The position numbers and the translations under genes are program-made. From Desertifilum tharense IPPAS B-1220 (GTDB lineage Bacteria; Cyanobacteriota; Cyanobacteriia; Cyanobacteriales; Desertifilaceae): a stretch of 63,890 bases of DNA. How positions within the stretch are numbered: the first letter of the stretch is position 1; each line of letters begins with the position of its first letter. Shown piece after piece: positions 55,072-63,890 of the stretch. The DNA lies in NCBI RefSeq assembly GCF_001746915.1, contig NZ_MJGC01000060.1, forward strand, positions 1 through 63,890, in the 5' to 3' direction. The notes under the pieces are model-generated. The model was not told the origin of the DNA and did no database searches. It saw nothing but the letters and a program-made list of their open reading frames with translations.

Positions 55072-56604
55072 ATGAGACGACGAGCGTGGCTCTACTTTCT
55101 GCTATTTTTGTTGATTCCGAGCGTAGCACTCGCTCAGGAAGAAACGGTTGGCGGAGGCGGCTTTATTGCCCGTCTGAACGAGAGTTTTACTTGGTTTGTC
55201 AACGAGATCATCTTCGCAGTGCTGTTTTTTGATGCAGGGACAGGAATTCCTTTTATTGTGCTTTGGCTGGTGATGGGAGCCATTATCTTCACCATCCAGA
55301 TGCGGTTTATTAACATTCGCGCTTTTAAACACGCCATTGATGTCGTCAGCGGTAAATATGACGATCCCAACGAAACCGGAGAAGTCACGCATTTTCAGGC
55401 GTTGGCGGCGGCGCTGTCGGCAACAGTCGGCTTGGGGAACATTGCCGGCGTGGCGATCGCCATTACCGTAGGCGGACCGGGTGCCGCCTTTTGGATGACC
55501 ATTGGCGGTCTGTTGGGGATGACCTCCAAATTTGTGGAATGCACCCTCGGTCAAAAATACCGAATTATTAAACCCGATGGCACCATTTCCGGCGGCCCAA
55601 TGCGCTATCTTTCCAGAGGGTTAGCCGAACGCGGGATGGCCGGTTTTGGCAAAGTGCTAGCCATCTTATTTTCCATTCTCTGCATTGGCGGTACCTTTGG
55701 CGGGGCTACCATGTTCCAGGCTAACCAATCCTACGGCGCAGTAGCCGGAGTCATTCCAGGCATTCCCAGTTGGCTTTACGGCTTAGTGCTGATGGTTTTA
55801 GTCGGACTGGTGATTATTGGCGGGATCGAACGCATTGGCATTGTGGCCGGAACCATCGTTCCAGCCATGTGCCTCATTTACGTCATTGCCTCAGTTTGGA
55901 TCTTGTTAGCCAACTTTACTCAAATTCCCACAGCACTTGGCGCAATTATCGGCGGGGCCTTTAATCCCCAAGCCGTTGCGGGTGGGTTTATTGGGGTTAT
56001 GGTACAAGGGTTTAGGCGATCGGCTTTTTCCAATGAAGCGGGAATTGGTTCGGCTGCGATCGCGCATTCAGCCGCCCGTACAGAAGAACCCGTCCGCGAA
56101 GGCATTGTAGCGCTACTCGAACCGTTTATTGATACGGTTGTGGTCTGCAATATGACGGCTTTGGTGATTGTGATTACTGGAGTTTACGACGATGCTCAAT
56201 TTGCAGGTTTGAGCGGTGCTGAACTCACCAGTCAGGCTTTTGGTACAGTCATTGGCTGGTTCCCAACGCTTCTCGCCCTTTCTGTGTTTCTGTTTGCCTT
56301 TTCGACCATGATTTCCTGGGGATATTATGGCGAACGCAGTTGGGAATACTTATTTGGCGATCGCACGGTGATTATCTACAAGGTTTTACTATTACTCGCC
56401 GTGTTTACAGGCGCGGTAGTAGATGCCGGCCCTGTGATTGATTTTAGCGATGCGATGCTTTTGGGAATGGCGTTCCCCAATCTATTAGGAGCCTATTTCC
56501 TCTCCGGTTCAGTCTTAGCCGACCTGAACGATTATATGCATCGTTTGCGATCGGGAGCTATGTTAACTTATGCCGAAGAAAAATCCATGAGCGAATCGGT
56601 TTAA
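55072..56604 (+). CDS. AGCS-family sodium:alanine symporter-like protein
   Basis: A 510-residue membrane protein from ATG 55072, chosen because AAAGGAG lies five bases upstream; an in-frame start at 55057 would cover that site. It opens with a signal-like segment (RRRAWLYFLLFLLIPSVALAQ) and then continues with the AGCS body. Diagnostic stretches are GEVTHFQALAAALSATVGLGNIAGVA and GFRRSAFSNEAGIGSAAIAHSAA. These transporters import alanine or glycine with Na+. The signal-like N-terminus lengthens the protein over the bacterial norm of ~450-480. Confidence 0.92.
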   Translation: MRRRAWLYFLLFLLIPSVALAQEETVGGGGFIARLNESFTWFVNEIIFAVLFFDAGTGIPFIVLWLVMGAIIFTIQMRFINIRAFKHAIDVVSGKYDDPNETGEVTHFQALAAALSATVGLGNIAGVAIAITVGGPGAAFWMTIGGLLGMTSKFVECTLGQKYRIIKPDGTISGGPMRYLSRGLAERGMAGFGKVLAILFSILCIGGTFGGATMFQANQSYGAVAGVIPGIPSWLYGLVLMVLVGLVIIGGIERIGIVAGTIVPAMCLIYVIASVWILLANFTQIPTALGAIIGGAFNPQAVAGGFIGVMVQGFRRSAFSNEAGIGSAAIAHSAARTEEPVREGIVALLEPFIDTVVVCNMTALVIVITGVYDDAQFAGLSGAELTSQAFGTVIGWFPTLLALSVFLFAFSTMISWGYYGERSWEYLFGDRTVIIYKVLLLLAVFTGAVVDAGPVIDFSDAMLLGMAFPNLLGAYFLSGSVLADLNDYMHRLRSGAMLTYAEEKSMSESV

Positions 56605-56610
56605 CGGTTG

Positions 56611-56636
56611 CTGGCGATCCGATCGGCGATCGCCAG
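56611..56636 (+). terminator. HIP1-containing hairpin after AGCS gene
   Basis: CTGGCGATC (56611-56619) pairs with GATCGCCAG (56628-56636) around an 8-nt loop, 6 bp past the symporter stop. No T-tract follows, so termination efficiency is uncertain. Confidence 0.5.
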
Positions 56637-56747
56637 TAATGAGGATCGATCCAACCCGTGTTTTTGCCAAGTTTTACTAAATTCACGAGTTCCTGAGTGT
56701 ATTTTAGGACAACTAGCCCCGGCTACACGTTCGCTGGATTTCAATTG

Positions 56748-57170
56748 ATGAAAAACCATTTCGCGCTCAGTTTAATTTTTGCGGGTACCTTATTGACTTC
56801 AGGAGTGGCTCTATCCTTAGCAACTCCTACAGCCTGCCTTGCTCAAACACTGACTTCGCAGCAGCGCCAACAAATTAGATCGGCAGTCATTCAATCTGTG
56901 GGTCAACCCAATTTGCCAACCCCCCAAGTGTCTAAGATTACGGTTCAGGGTCAGTACGGTTTGGCTTCCTGGCTGATGGGAGAAGCTGGAGGGTTAGTTG
57001 CATTGGTCAATGAGGGAAAGGGATGGCGAGTCATAGACCTAGGGGGAGGACTGCCCGGCCCTAGGGATCTCGCTCAACAAACGGGAATGCCAATAGCGAT
57101 CGCTCAACAACTACTCGCTCAACATTTTAGAGACACAACCCAATCAATGAGCATTTCCGGGGTTCAGTAG
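56748..57170 (+). CDS. Small secreted hypothetical protein
   Basis: A 140-residue protein from ATG 56748, chosen because it gives a clean signal peptide (KNHFALSLIFAGTLLTSGVAL) with a likely cut after ACLA. An in-frame GTG at 56697 would bury it. The mature part has helical QQRQQIRSAVIQSVG and a strand region (KITVQGQYGLASWLMGEAGG), then PGPRDLAQQTGMP. Periplasmic or extracellular location is expected. The family is not recognised. Confidence 0.65.
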   Translation: MKNHFALSLIFAGTLLTSGVALSLATPTACLAQTLTSQQRQQIRSAVIQSVGQPNLPTPQVSKITVQGQYGLASWLMGEAGGLVALVNEGKGWRVIDLGGGLPGPRDLAQQTGMPIAIAQQLLAQHFRDTTQSMSISGVQ

Positions 57171-57225
57171 CCCGCCAAAGGCGATCGCCGATCGGTCATC
57201 GCTCCTTTGCCCCCAACCCCCCGAT

Positions 57226-58398
57226 CTAAGGGTGAGTAATTTCTGAAGAATTCTCAGGGGGCGAGGGTTCTGTGGGTGGCAGCGTTTGGGAAACTTCACT
57301 GGGGGGGATCGCTGCGATCGCCTCCGGTGTAACGATCGGTTCGGGAAGGGCTTCTGAATCCTTTTCGGGCCAGCGATCGAAGACATCTTTAAGAATCGCT
57401 TCTTCAATCCAGGTTTTGCTCACCACCGCTAGGGGAAGGGCCAAAATTAAACCGACAGGCCCTAGAAAGGTGGCGAAGAAAATTTGAGCCACGAGGGTTG
57501 CTGCCGGAAGTAGCGACACCTGCTGTTGCATTACCATTGGAGCAATCAGGTAACTTTCAATGTTTTGGACGATCGCATACAGGATAATGACGGCGATCGC
57601 TTTGCCAAAGGAATCTAAGAACGCCACCGATACGGGAAACACGACACTCAGCATCGGGCCGATATTGGGAATAAAGTTAAAAACGCCTGCCACAACGGCA
57701 TGGGCAAAAACAAAGGGAACCCCTAATATCATTAAGCCGACGGCGCTAGCAGTTGCCACGAATAAGGAGTTAATAGCAATTCCGCGCAACCATGCCAGTA
57801 GGGAAACCTCGCATTTAGCAAGAATGTCATCGGCGCGGCGGCGGTAAAATGAAGGAAATAAACGCAATAATAGGCGGCGATAGGCCGGTGGGTTAGAAAC
57901 AAACATTAAGGTGAGAACGATCGCCAACAAAACCTGGAGGACGATCGCCACCGAACCGGAAAAGAAAACGAAGAAGTTGCCAAACACTTGTTGCACCAAG
58001 GCAATCAGTTGCTGGCTGATATCGTTAAAACGGGGAAGCCTGCCAATATCAAACGAAGGCCACCAGGTTGGCGGATTGGTAATATTCCGATTTGCCCAGA
58101 TAATAAAACGCTCAACCCCTTGGGGAACCAGCAAAATAAGCTGTTGAAACTGGCTGATGAATAGGGGCAAGATCAACCCCATTAAAATGCTAAAGCCAAT
58201 CAGAACGAGCAACAGCGCCACCCACACGGCCGCCCCGCGTGGAATGTTGCAGCGACGGTTGAGGAAACGTACCAAACTGTTCAACGCGATCGCTAGCACA
58301 ATGGCAGTGAACACCAATAACAGAATGTTGCGAAACTGCCACAGAACGATCAGCGAGACGATTAAACCTAGAAAACTAACCCAATCAATCAGCTTCAC
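57226..58398 (-). CDS. AI-2E family transporter (PerM/UPF0118-like)
   Basis: A 390-residue membrane protein with about eight hydrophobic helices. It shows the family's signature in the second half: VFAHAVVAGVFNFIPNIGPMLS and the QQVSLLPAATLVAQIFFATFLGPVGLILALPLAV stretch (positions about 235-345). Named for AI-2 export in E. coli, but many members have other or unknown substrates, including Na+/H+ exchange. The Pro/Ser-rich C-terminus is variable. It converges on the small secreted protein gene with 55 bp between. Confidence 0.9.
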   Translation of the reverse strand: MKLIDWVSFLGLIVSLIVLWQFRNILLLVFTAIVLAIALNSLVRFLNRRCNIPRGAAVWVALLLVLIGFSILMGLILPLFISQFQQLILLVPQGVERFIIWANRNITNPPTWWPSFDIGRLPRFNDISQQLIALVQQVFGNFFVFFSGSVAIVLQVLLAIVLTLMFVSNPPAYRRLLLRLFPSFYRRRADDILAKCEVSLLAWLRGIAINSLFVATASAVGLMILGVPFVFAHAVVAGVFNFIPNIGPMLSVVFPVSVAFLDSFGKAIAVIILYAIVQNIESYLIAPMVMQQQVSLLPAATLVAQIFFATFLGPVGLILALPLAVVSKTWIEEAILKDVFDRWPEKDSEALPEPIVTPEAIAAIPPSEVSQTLPPTEPSPPENSSEITHP

Positions 58399-58566
58399 GG
58401 CACTCCCAGGAATCCTTTAAAAAGATAATTCGTATAAAATTCTACATTCGGACTTCTATGATGATTTGCCCATCCGGAGACCAAACTAACTGAAAATTGA
58501 CGTTTCCCGCCAAACAGCGACCTCATCTAACCTGCCTTACCGTCGTTTTAACAGATTCCCCCTCTT

Positions 58567-59172
58567 ATGACCCAAACTTCCCTAAATCTTCCTAAGCGCG
58601 ATCGCCGCCCGCTGATTACTTCCGACACGCACCCGATCCAGGTGGACTTTTTGTCGGATGAGGTGATACCGCGCTCAGGGCGTTTAGGCATGACACTGGC
58701 TCCCGGCAAACAAAATAAGGGAATGCGAGCGATTTGGCAGCGGAATTTAGACCAAGATTTGCACCGCCTTAAACATGACTATGGCACGCAAATCCTCGTG
58801 ACTTTATTAGAAGCCGACGATTGGGAACAATTACAGATTCCCAATTTACTCAACTGCGTGCAAGCGCGGGAAATGCAATCAGTCTGGTTTCCGATTCGAG
58901 ATTTTGGCACGCCAACCTCTATGTTAGGTTTAGGCCATTTAGTGCAAACGATCCTATCAGCACTCAACCAGGGTCAAACGGTGGTGATTCACTGCAAGGC
59001 GGGGTTAGGGCGCACGGGGCTAGTGACGGCTTCTTGCTTGGTGGCTTTGGGGTATTCTCCCTTAGAGGCATTCGCAGAAATTCGCAAAGCCCGCCCCGGA
59101 AGTGTGGAAACTCCAGAACAGGAAGCCTATGTGGTAGAATTTGCCCGCTTCTGGACGCATCGGGCTATTTAA
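58567..59172 (+). CDS. CDKN3-like dual-specificity/tyrosine phosphatase
   Basis: A 201-residue cysteine phosphatase. The active-site loop is HCKAGLGRTG with C143 and R149; the general acid is probably D112 (IRDFGTP). The N-terminal half (SGRLGMTLAPGKQ; LVTLLEADDWEQL) resembles the cyclin-dependent kinase inhibitor 3 (KAP) group rather than low-molecular-weight phosphatases. Target proteins are unknown. Its 3' end overlaps the convergent ackA by 8 nt. Confidence 0.88.
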   Translation: MTQTSLNLPKRDRRPLITSDTHPIQVDFLSDEVIPRSGRLGMTLAPGKQNKGMRAIWQRNLDQDLHRLKHDYGTQILVTLLEADDWEQLQIPNLLNCVQAREMQSVWFPIRDFGTPTSMLGLGHLVQTILSALNQGQTVVIHCKAGLGRTGLVTASCLVALGYSPLEAFAEIRKARPGSVETPEQEAYVVEFARFWTHRAI

Positions 59173-60376
59173 GCTGCCAGCAAGCTTTGGCGATCGCCCA
59201 ATCTTCTTCGGTGTGGATAACCAGAACCCGCACGGCTGAGTCAGGGGTACTAATTTCGCAATTTTTGGGGGAGTTTTGATTGGTTTGGGCGTCGAGTTGA
59301 ACGCCGAGGAAGCCTAACCCCGCACAGGCGCGATCGCGAACTTCTGGGGAATTTTCCCCCACTCCGGCGGTAAAGACTAACGCATCTAAGCCGCCTAAAC
59401 TGGGAAGTAGAGAGGCGATCGCCGATTGCAGGCGATGGATATAGATATCAAAAGCCAGTTGCGCCCGTTGATTCCCTTGGGCGATCGCTTCTCGAATTCC
59501 CCGCATATCTGCTGAAACTCCAGAAACCCCTTGCAAGCCTGACTCCTTATTTAACACCTCATCCAATCGATCGGGGGTATAGCGATGATGTCGCATCAAA
59601 TGAATGAGGATACTCGGATCGATAGAACCGCAACGACTCCCCATCATTAACCCTTCGAGGGGTGTAAATCCCATTGTGGTGGCGATGCTTCGCCCGTTGG
59701 CGATCGCGGCGAGAGAACACCCGTTCCCTAAATGGCAGGTAATCAGGCGTAGGGACTGGAGATCCTTTTGGAGCAAGCGGGCGGCGCGTTGGGCGCAATA
59801 TTCGTGACTAATGCCATGAAATCCATAGCGGCGGATTCCCTGCTCAAACCATTCGTAAGGAACGGGATAAACGGCTGCGGCTAACGGCAGGTGGGCGTGA
59901 AAGGCGGTATCGAAAACGGCAACTTGAGTGACGTTCCCTAACACCTTTTCAATGGCTTCGATCCCCTCTAGGTTAGCGGGGTTATGCACGGGCGCAAAGG
60001 GGGCTAATTGAGCGATCGCGCTTTTCACCTCCTCTGTCACAATTGTGCTTTCACGATAGTCTTGTCCCCCATGTACTACCCGATGGCCAACAATATCCAC
60101 GCTTTCAGGCCCTGCAATCACCTGCGTGCTGCCACTCCACAAGCTATCGAGCATTTGAGCAATGACCTGAGCGCGATCGCTCTTCTTCACCTTTTCCACC
60201 CATTGAGCGCCGCGATGGGTTTTGACTTCAAATTCCGCAAATCCTTGATGGTGCGACCAGTCTACCTTCGCTTCCCACAGGGGAGGGGGAGATTCTTCGG
60301 GTAAAGTCTCGCCACTCAATTCATAGAGACAGCTTTTTTGGGAACTCGATCCCGCATTCAATACTAAGATTTTCAT
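59165..60376 (-). CDS. ackA: Acetate kinase
   Basis: A 403-residue enzyme that converts acetyl phosphate + ADP to acetate + ATP (reversible). The N-terminus LVLNAGSSSQKSCLYEL, the GHRVVHGG segment, and VFTAGVGENSPEVRDRAC are diagnostic. Length equals the family norm. It is divergent from the phosphoketolase gene across 738 bp. Together they form a path from sugar phosphates to acetate with ATP gain. No pta gene is in the window. Confidence 0.97.
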   Translation of the reverse strand: MKILVLNAGSSSQKSCLYELSGETLPEESPPPLWEAKVDWSHHQGFAEFEVKTHRGAQWVEKVKKSDRAQVIAQMLDSLWSGSTQVIAGPESVDIVGHRVVHGGQDYRESTIVTEEVKSAIAQLAPFAPVHNPANLEGIEAIEKVLGNVTQVAVFDTAFHAHLPLAAAVYPVPYEWFEQGIRRYGFHGISHEYCAQRAARLLQKDLQSLRLITCHLGNGCSLAAIANGRSIATTMGFTPLEGLMMGSRCGSIDPSILIHLMRHHRYTPDRLDEVLNKESGLQGVSGVSADMRGIREAIAQGNQRAQLAFDIYIHRLQSAIASLLPSLGGLDALVFTAGVGENSPEVRDRACAGLGFLGVQLDAQTNQNSPKNCEISTPDSAVRVLVIHTEEDWAIAKACWQLK

Positions 60377-61114
60377 AAGCTTGGTTGCCGTTCTAGAGAA
60401 TCATTGCTTGGGCAATGCCGTAGTTTCTTGAAGAGAGATTGCCTTCATTTTGCTAAAGCTGTGAAGGGTTCGCAATGCGCGTCTAAAATTTTTCACGACA
60501 ATTTAAGAATCTTGCCCATCGCTTTAGGATTTACTGTAGCCAAACGTTCAATTTTTCTAAAGTTAACATGACATTAAGATTGAGTTTTCATATCTAAACG
60601 GCGGATCTAAAAATCGTATAACCCTTTACAGACAAAGACTTGAGTCGCACTTTATCCAGGGACAGACCATTTGACTGAGCAGAAGAAAGCTTTAGATTGT
60701 TGTTATAACTTTATGTCATTAGAGGGTTGAAGCGGCGTCAATCCTTGGGCGATCGCCTCAGAATTTTCTATCTAAAAGCAGAAGAAAAATTAAGGTTTAA
60801 CCCTGAAAATTTCTTAAGCTTTTCTGGCTTGACGCCAAGTTTTCATCTTGGTAGCCTAACACCTAGAACGCAAGCTCGATTGACTGGAGTAGGGTTGTAA
60901 AAAAACTCACAATTTGCTCGCTGAGTCTCAACTAAAATCACCGCTCGCCCATCGGAAGTTTGCAGAACGCTTGAAGGGTTGCAATCCTGCAAAATAGCGT
61001 GCTTGTGTTTCAACTTCAGATTGCCGTCATCTTCAAGCACTGACCAGACCCCACACCCAAACAGTGCTGACTTCAATGACAACCCAATCAATTGCTCAAC
61101 TTTAGGAGAGAAAA
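60377..61114. other. Divergent control region between ackA and phosphoketolase
   Basis: The longest repeat-free gap in the window. A hairpin CATTGC/GCAATG (60402-60407 / 60412-60417, loop TTGG) lies in the 5' leader of ackA. A HIP1 site is near 60750. AGGAG lies just before the phosphoketolase ATG. A minus-strand frame (60843-61124) overlapping the phosphoketolase start is not convincing. No strong -35/-10 pair was identified. Confidence 0.5.
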
Positions 61115-63550
61115 ATGGTTGCAACTCCCGAAAAAGCTACCGCTATCGAAAGTATCAGTGCCTTTGGCCAAGCGAGATCGTCCGTTGAAGGAACGCCTTT
61201 AAGTTCTGACGAACTCCGCAAAATTCATGCCTACTGGCAAGCCTGCAACTACTTAGCCGTGGGCATGATCTACTTGCGAGATAATCCCCTTCTCAAAGAA
61301 CCTCTCAAACCCGAACACATCAAAAAGCGCCTATTAGGCCATTGGGGATCGAGTCCCGGTTTATCTTTCCTCTACATTCACCTCAACCGCGTTATCAAAA
61401 AATACGATGTTGACGCCATCTACCTCACCGGGCCCGGACATGGCGCGCCTGGAGTTCTCGCCCCCATTTATCTAGAAGGCACCTACAGCGAGATTTATCC
61501 CGATAAAAGCGAAGACGAAGAAGGGTTGCGGAAATTCTTTAGACAATTTTCCTTCCCCGGCGGCGTCGGAAGTCATTGCACCCCAGAAACCCCCGGTTCC
61601 ATCCACGAAGGCGGCGAACTCGGCTATAGCATTTCCCACGCCTACGGAACAGTATTCGATAATCCCGATCTGATTTCTGTGGTTGTTGTCGGCGATGGAG
61701 AATCTGAAACTGGGCCTTTAGCCACTGCTTGGCACTCCAATAAATTTATCAACCCCATTCGCGATGGGGCGGTTTTGCCGATTCTTCACCTCAACGGCTA
61801 TAAGATTAACAACCCGACCATTTTGTCGCGCGTTAGCCCCGAAGAACTCGAAGATTTGTTTAAAGGCTACGGCTACACGCCTTACTTTGTGGAAGGTTCC
61901 GATCCCGAAAGTATGCACCAGGCGATGGCGGCGACGCTAGACCGCTGTATTAGCGAAATTCGCAAGATTCAACAAGAAGCCCGCAGTCGGGGGACAGCCA
62001 CTCGCCCCCGCTGGCCGATGATTGTTTTCCGCAGTCCGAAAGGCTGGACGGGGCCTAGCTATGTCAACGGTCGCAAAGTAGAAGGCTTTTGGCGGGCCCA
62101 CCAAGTTCCTCTATCTGGGATGAATAACAATCCCGAACATCTGCGGATGCTAGAAGAGTGGATGAAAAGCTATAAGCCCGAAGCACTATTTGACGATACG
62201 GGCAAGCTGATTGATGAATTGAAGGAACTGGCCCCAAAAGGCGATCGCCGCATGAGTGCCAATCCCCACGCGAACGGCGGTCTGTTGCGGAAAGACTTGC
62301 GGATGCCCGATTTTCGTAAATATGGGATTGAAGTGCCCAAGCCGGGGCAGTCAGAGGTCTCTAATACCCAACCTTTAGGGGTATTCCTCCGCGACATCAT
62401 GAAAATGAATCCCCAGAACTTCCGCGTCTTTGGCCCAGATGAAAATACCTCGAATAAACTGGATGCAGTTTACGAGGTGAGTAAGAAGTTCTGGATCGCG
62501 GAGTATTTACCCGAAGATGCGGATGGTGGCGAACTTTCCCCCGATGGTCGGGTGATGGAAATGTTAAGCGAACATACCCTAGAAGGCTGGTTAGAAGGGT
62601 ATTTACTCACCGGACGCCACGGCTTTTTCTCGACTTATGAGGCGTTTGTCCATGTGATTGATTCGATGTTTAACCAACACGCTAAATGGTTAGATATCTG
62701 CAATCAACTTTCGTGGCGGGCCGATATTGCTTCTTTGAATTTGTTGATCACGTCCACGGTTTGGCGACAAGACCATAATGGTTTTACTCACCAAGACCCC
62801 GGTTTTATTGATATCGTCGTCAATAAGAGTCCGGATGTGACGCGGATTTATTTACCCCCGGATGTGAATACGCTGCTATCGGTTGGCGATCACTGCTTGC
62901 GGAGTAAGAATTACATTAACGTGATTGTCTCCGATAAGCAGTTGCACTTGCAGTACATGGATATGGAAGCGGCGATCGCCCATTGTACTAAAGGACTGGG
63001 AATTTGGGATTGGGCGAGTAACGATCGCGGTGAAGAACCCGATGTAGTAATGGCTTGTGCGGGGGATATTCCCACCCAGGAAGCCTTAGCCGCCACCGCC
63101 ATGCTACGCGCAGAATTTCCAGAACTGAAGATTCGCTTTATCAACGTGGTGGACTTGTTCAAGCTGCAACCCGATACCGAACATCCCCACGGTTTAAGCG
63201 ATCGCGATTTTGATAGCCTGTTTACTGTCGATAGACCGATTATCTTTAACTTCCACGGCTATCCCTGGCTAATTCACCGCCTCACCTACCGTCGCACCAA
63301 TCACAAGAACCTGCACGTTCGCGGTTACAAGGAAAAGGGTAATATTAACACGCCTCTGGAGTTAGCGATTAATAACCAAGTCGATCGCTTTAGTATTGCA
63401 ATGGATGCAATCGATCGCATTCCCAAGCTCAAAGTAGCAGGCGCACACGCTAAAGAAAAGTTCAAAAATGAACAAATTAGCTGTCGCCACTACGCCTACG
63501 AGTTTGGCATCGACAAGCCAGAAATCGTTAACTGGAAATGGCCTTACTAA
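61115..63550 (+). CDS. xfp: Xylulose-5-phosphate/fructose-6-phosphate phosphoketolase
   Basis: An 811-residue thiamine-diphosphate enzyme that splits X5P (or F6P) with phosphate into acetyl phosphate plus G3P (or E4P). The family motifs are present: [30 protein letters not shown], and the TPP-binding [15 protein letters not shown]. Later [13 protein letters not shown] belongs to the pyrimidine domain. The length is typical (about 790-830). Start ATG 61115 follows AGGAGAG. Whether X5P, F6P or both are used cannot be read from sequence. Paired with the divergent ackA. Confidence 0.97.
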   Translation: MVATPEKATAIESISAFGQARSSVEGTPLSSDELRKIHAYWQACNYLAVGMIYLRDNPLLKEPLKPEHIKKRLLGHWGSSPGLSFLYIHLNRVIKKYDVDAIYLTGPGHGAPGVLAPIYLEGTYSEIYPDKSEDEEGLRKFFRQFSFPGGVGSHCTPETPGSIHEGGELGYSISHAYGTVFDNPDLISVVVVGDGESETGPLATAWHSNKFINPIRDGAVLPILHLNGYKINNPTILSRVSPEELEDLFKGYGYTPYFVEGSDPESMHQAMAATLDRCISEIRKIQQEARSRGTATRPRWPMIVFRSPKGWTGPSYVNGRKVEGFWRAHQVPLSGMNNNPEHLRMLEEWMKSYKPEALFDDTGKLIDELKELAPKGDRRMSANPHANGGLLRKDLRMPDFRKYGIEVPKPGQSEVSNTQPLGVFLRDIMKMNPQNFRVFGPDENTSNKLDAVYEVSKKFWIAEYLPEDADGGELSPDGRVMEMLSEHTLEGWLEGYLLTGRHGFFSTYEAFVHVIDSMFNQHAKWLDICNQLSWRADIASLNLLITSTVWRQDHNGFTHQDPGFIDIVVNKSPDVTRIYLPPDVNTLLSVGDHCLRSKNYINVIVSDKQLHLQYMDMEAAIAHCTKGLGIWDWASNDRGEEPDVVMACAGDIPTQEALAATAMLRAEFPELKIRFINVVDLFKLQPDTEHPHGLSDRDFDSLFTVDRPIIFNFHGYPWLIHRLTYRRTNHKNLHVRGYKEKGNINTPLELAINNQVDRFSIAMDAIDRIPKLKVAGAHAKEKFKNEQISCRHYAYEFGIDKPEIVNWKWPY

Positions 63551-63750
63551 GTGTAAAGTGCTGAGTGCTGAGTGCTGAGTGAGAAGAGGGTGGGGGAAAG
63601 GAGTGCAAAGTACCGAGTTCCGTAGCTTGCTTCCGCGTAGCGGTGTTCCGAGTTCCGTAGCTTGTACGCCAAGTGGTGGGGTTCTGAGTGCGGAAGAGGA
63701 TCGGGAGATAGGCGCAAAAGAGTGCTGAGTTAATAGTTACCACGTTTTCT
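63551..63750. repeat. GTGCTGA heptamer repeats with hairpin inserts
   Basis: Downstream of the phosphoketolase gene, GTGCTGA/GCTGAGT heptamers (63558-63582) are followed by AAAGTACCGAGTTCCG and two inserts: CTTCCGCGTAGCGGTG (CCGC/GCGG hairpin, 63633-63643) and CTTGTACGCCAAG. The sequence is of the same family as the array at 17845-18245 and a short stretch near 20710. Confidence 0.8.
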
Positions 63751-63890
63751 CATCCCCCAACTCCTAACTCCCAACTTCCTTTCTTCCCCAACCCCCAACT
63801 CCTAACTCCCAACCCCCTTCTTTCCCCAACCCCCAACTCCTAACTCCCAATTCCCTTCTTCCCCAACCCCCAACTCCTAACTCCCTTCTT
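63750..63890. repeat. 37-bp-period tandem repeat at right end
   Basis: Units of CCCCAACCCCCAACTCC begin at 63786, 63824 and 63861 (38 and 37 bp apart), interspersed with TAACTCC heptamers. The unit matches the array at position 1, and the last bases are in phase with the first bases of the window. Confidence 0.85.

Noticed and set aside
60843..61124. 93-residue minus-strand frame in the ackA-phosphoketolase gap
   Set aside because: It runs over the ribosome binding site and start of the phosphoketolase gene and has no recognisable family.

Overview
The window looks like chromosomal DNA of a filamentous (Oscillatoriales-like) cyanobacterium. The HIP1 octamer GCGATCGC is scattered through genes and gaps. 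NdhN, the circadian-input protein LdpA and a Ycf45-type R3H ATPase are encoded. The ribosomal cluster has the reduced cyanobacterial order: no rpsJ before rplC, no rpsN or rpmD in the spc part, no rpsD between rpsK and rpoA, and truA-rplM-rpsI-rpmE-prfA at the end. Heptanucleotide arrays and small palindromic dispersed repeats of cyanobacterial type fill several gaps. No species is assigned.

Layout. 1-83: a 37-bp-period tandem repeat. 84-6023: a small membrane protein, a tandem pair of RTX-type calcium-binding proteins, an acidic TerB-like protein and a large RTX/Calx-beta protein. 6408-10430: two tandem membrane-anchored TPR proteins. 10663-15996: a PAS/GAF-like protein, small conserved proteins, a DCC thiol-disulfide protein and a HerA-like ATPase. 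16022-16498: three exact-period 165-bp MITE-like units. 16530-17852: a MATE exporter. 17845-18245: an irregular array of heptamer-rich repeats carrying hairpin insertions. 18311-20553: an EcsC-like protein and a single-pass membrane protein. 20846-24548: a NACHT-type STAND ATPase and a WD40 protein joined by an ATGA overlap, then a small ribbon-helix-helix-like protein. 24590-42016: the 30-gene ribosomal/secY/adk/infA/rpoA/truA/prfA cluster, all on the minus strand, with a good sigma70-type promoter about 350 nt upstream of rplC. 42649-47428: ndhN, a VWA protein, ldpA and ycf45. 47493-48854: tRNA-Ser(GGA) with a tyrosine recombinase next to it. 48996-54762: a coiled-coil/EamA fusion, a PiT phosphate transporter, a VanZ-like protein, an SH3/M15 peptidase and a universal stress protein. 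55072-58398: an AGCS symporter, a small secreted protein and an AI-2E family transporter. 58567-63550: a CDKN3-like phosphatase, acetate kinase and, divergently, phosphoketolase. 63551-63890: repeats again, ending in the same 37-bp unit as position 1.

How the genes work together. The central cluster is translation, secretion and transcription core machinery under one main upstream promoter. Phosphoketolase and acetate kinase form a two-step route from sugar phosphates through acetyl phosphate to acetate and ATP. The STAND pair is the most system-like accessory locus: its NTPase and sensor halves are normally one polypeptide, its WD40 blades are nearly identical at DNA level, and its N-terminus is hydrophobic and glycine-rich, which together fit an innate-immunity (NLR-like) sensor. 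That function is an inference.
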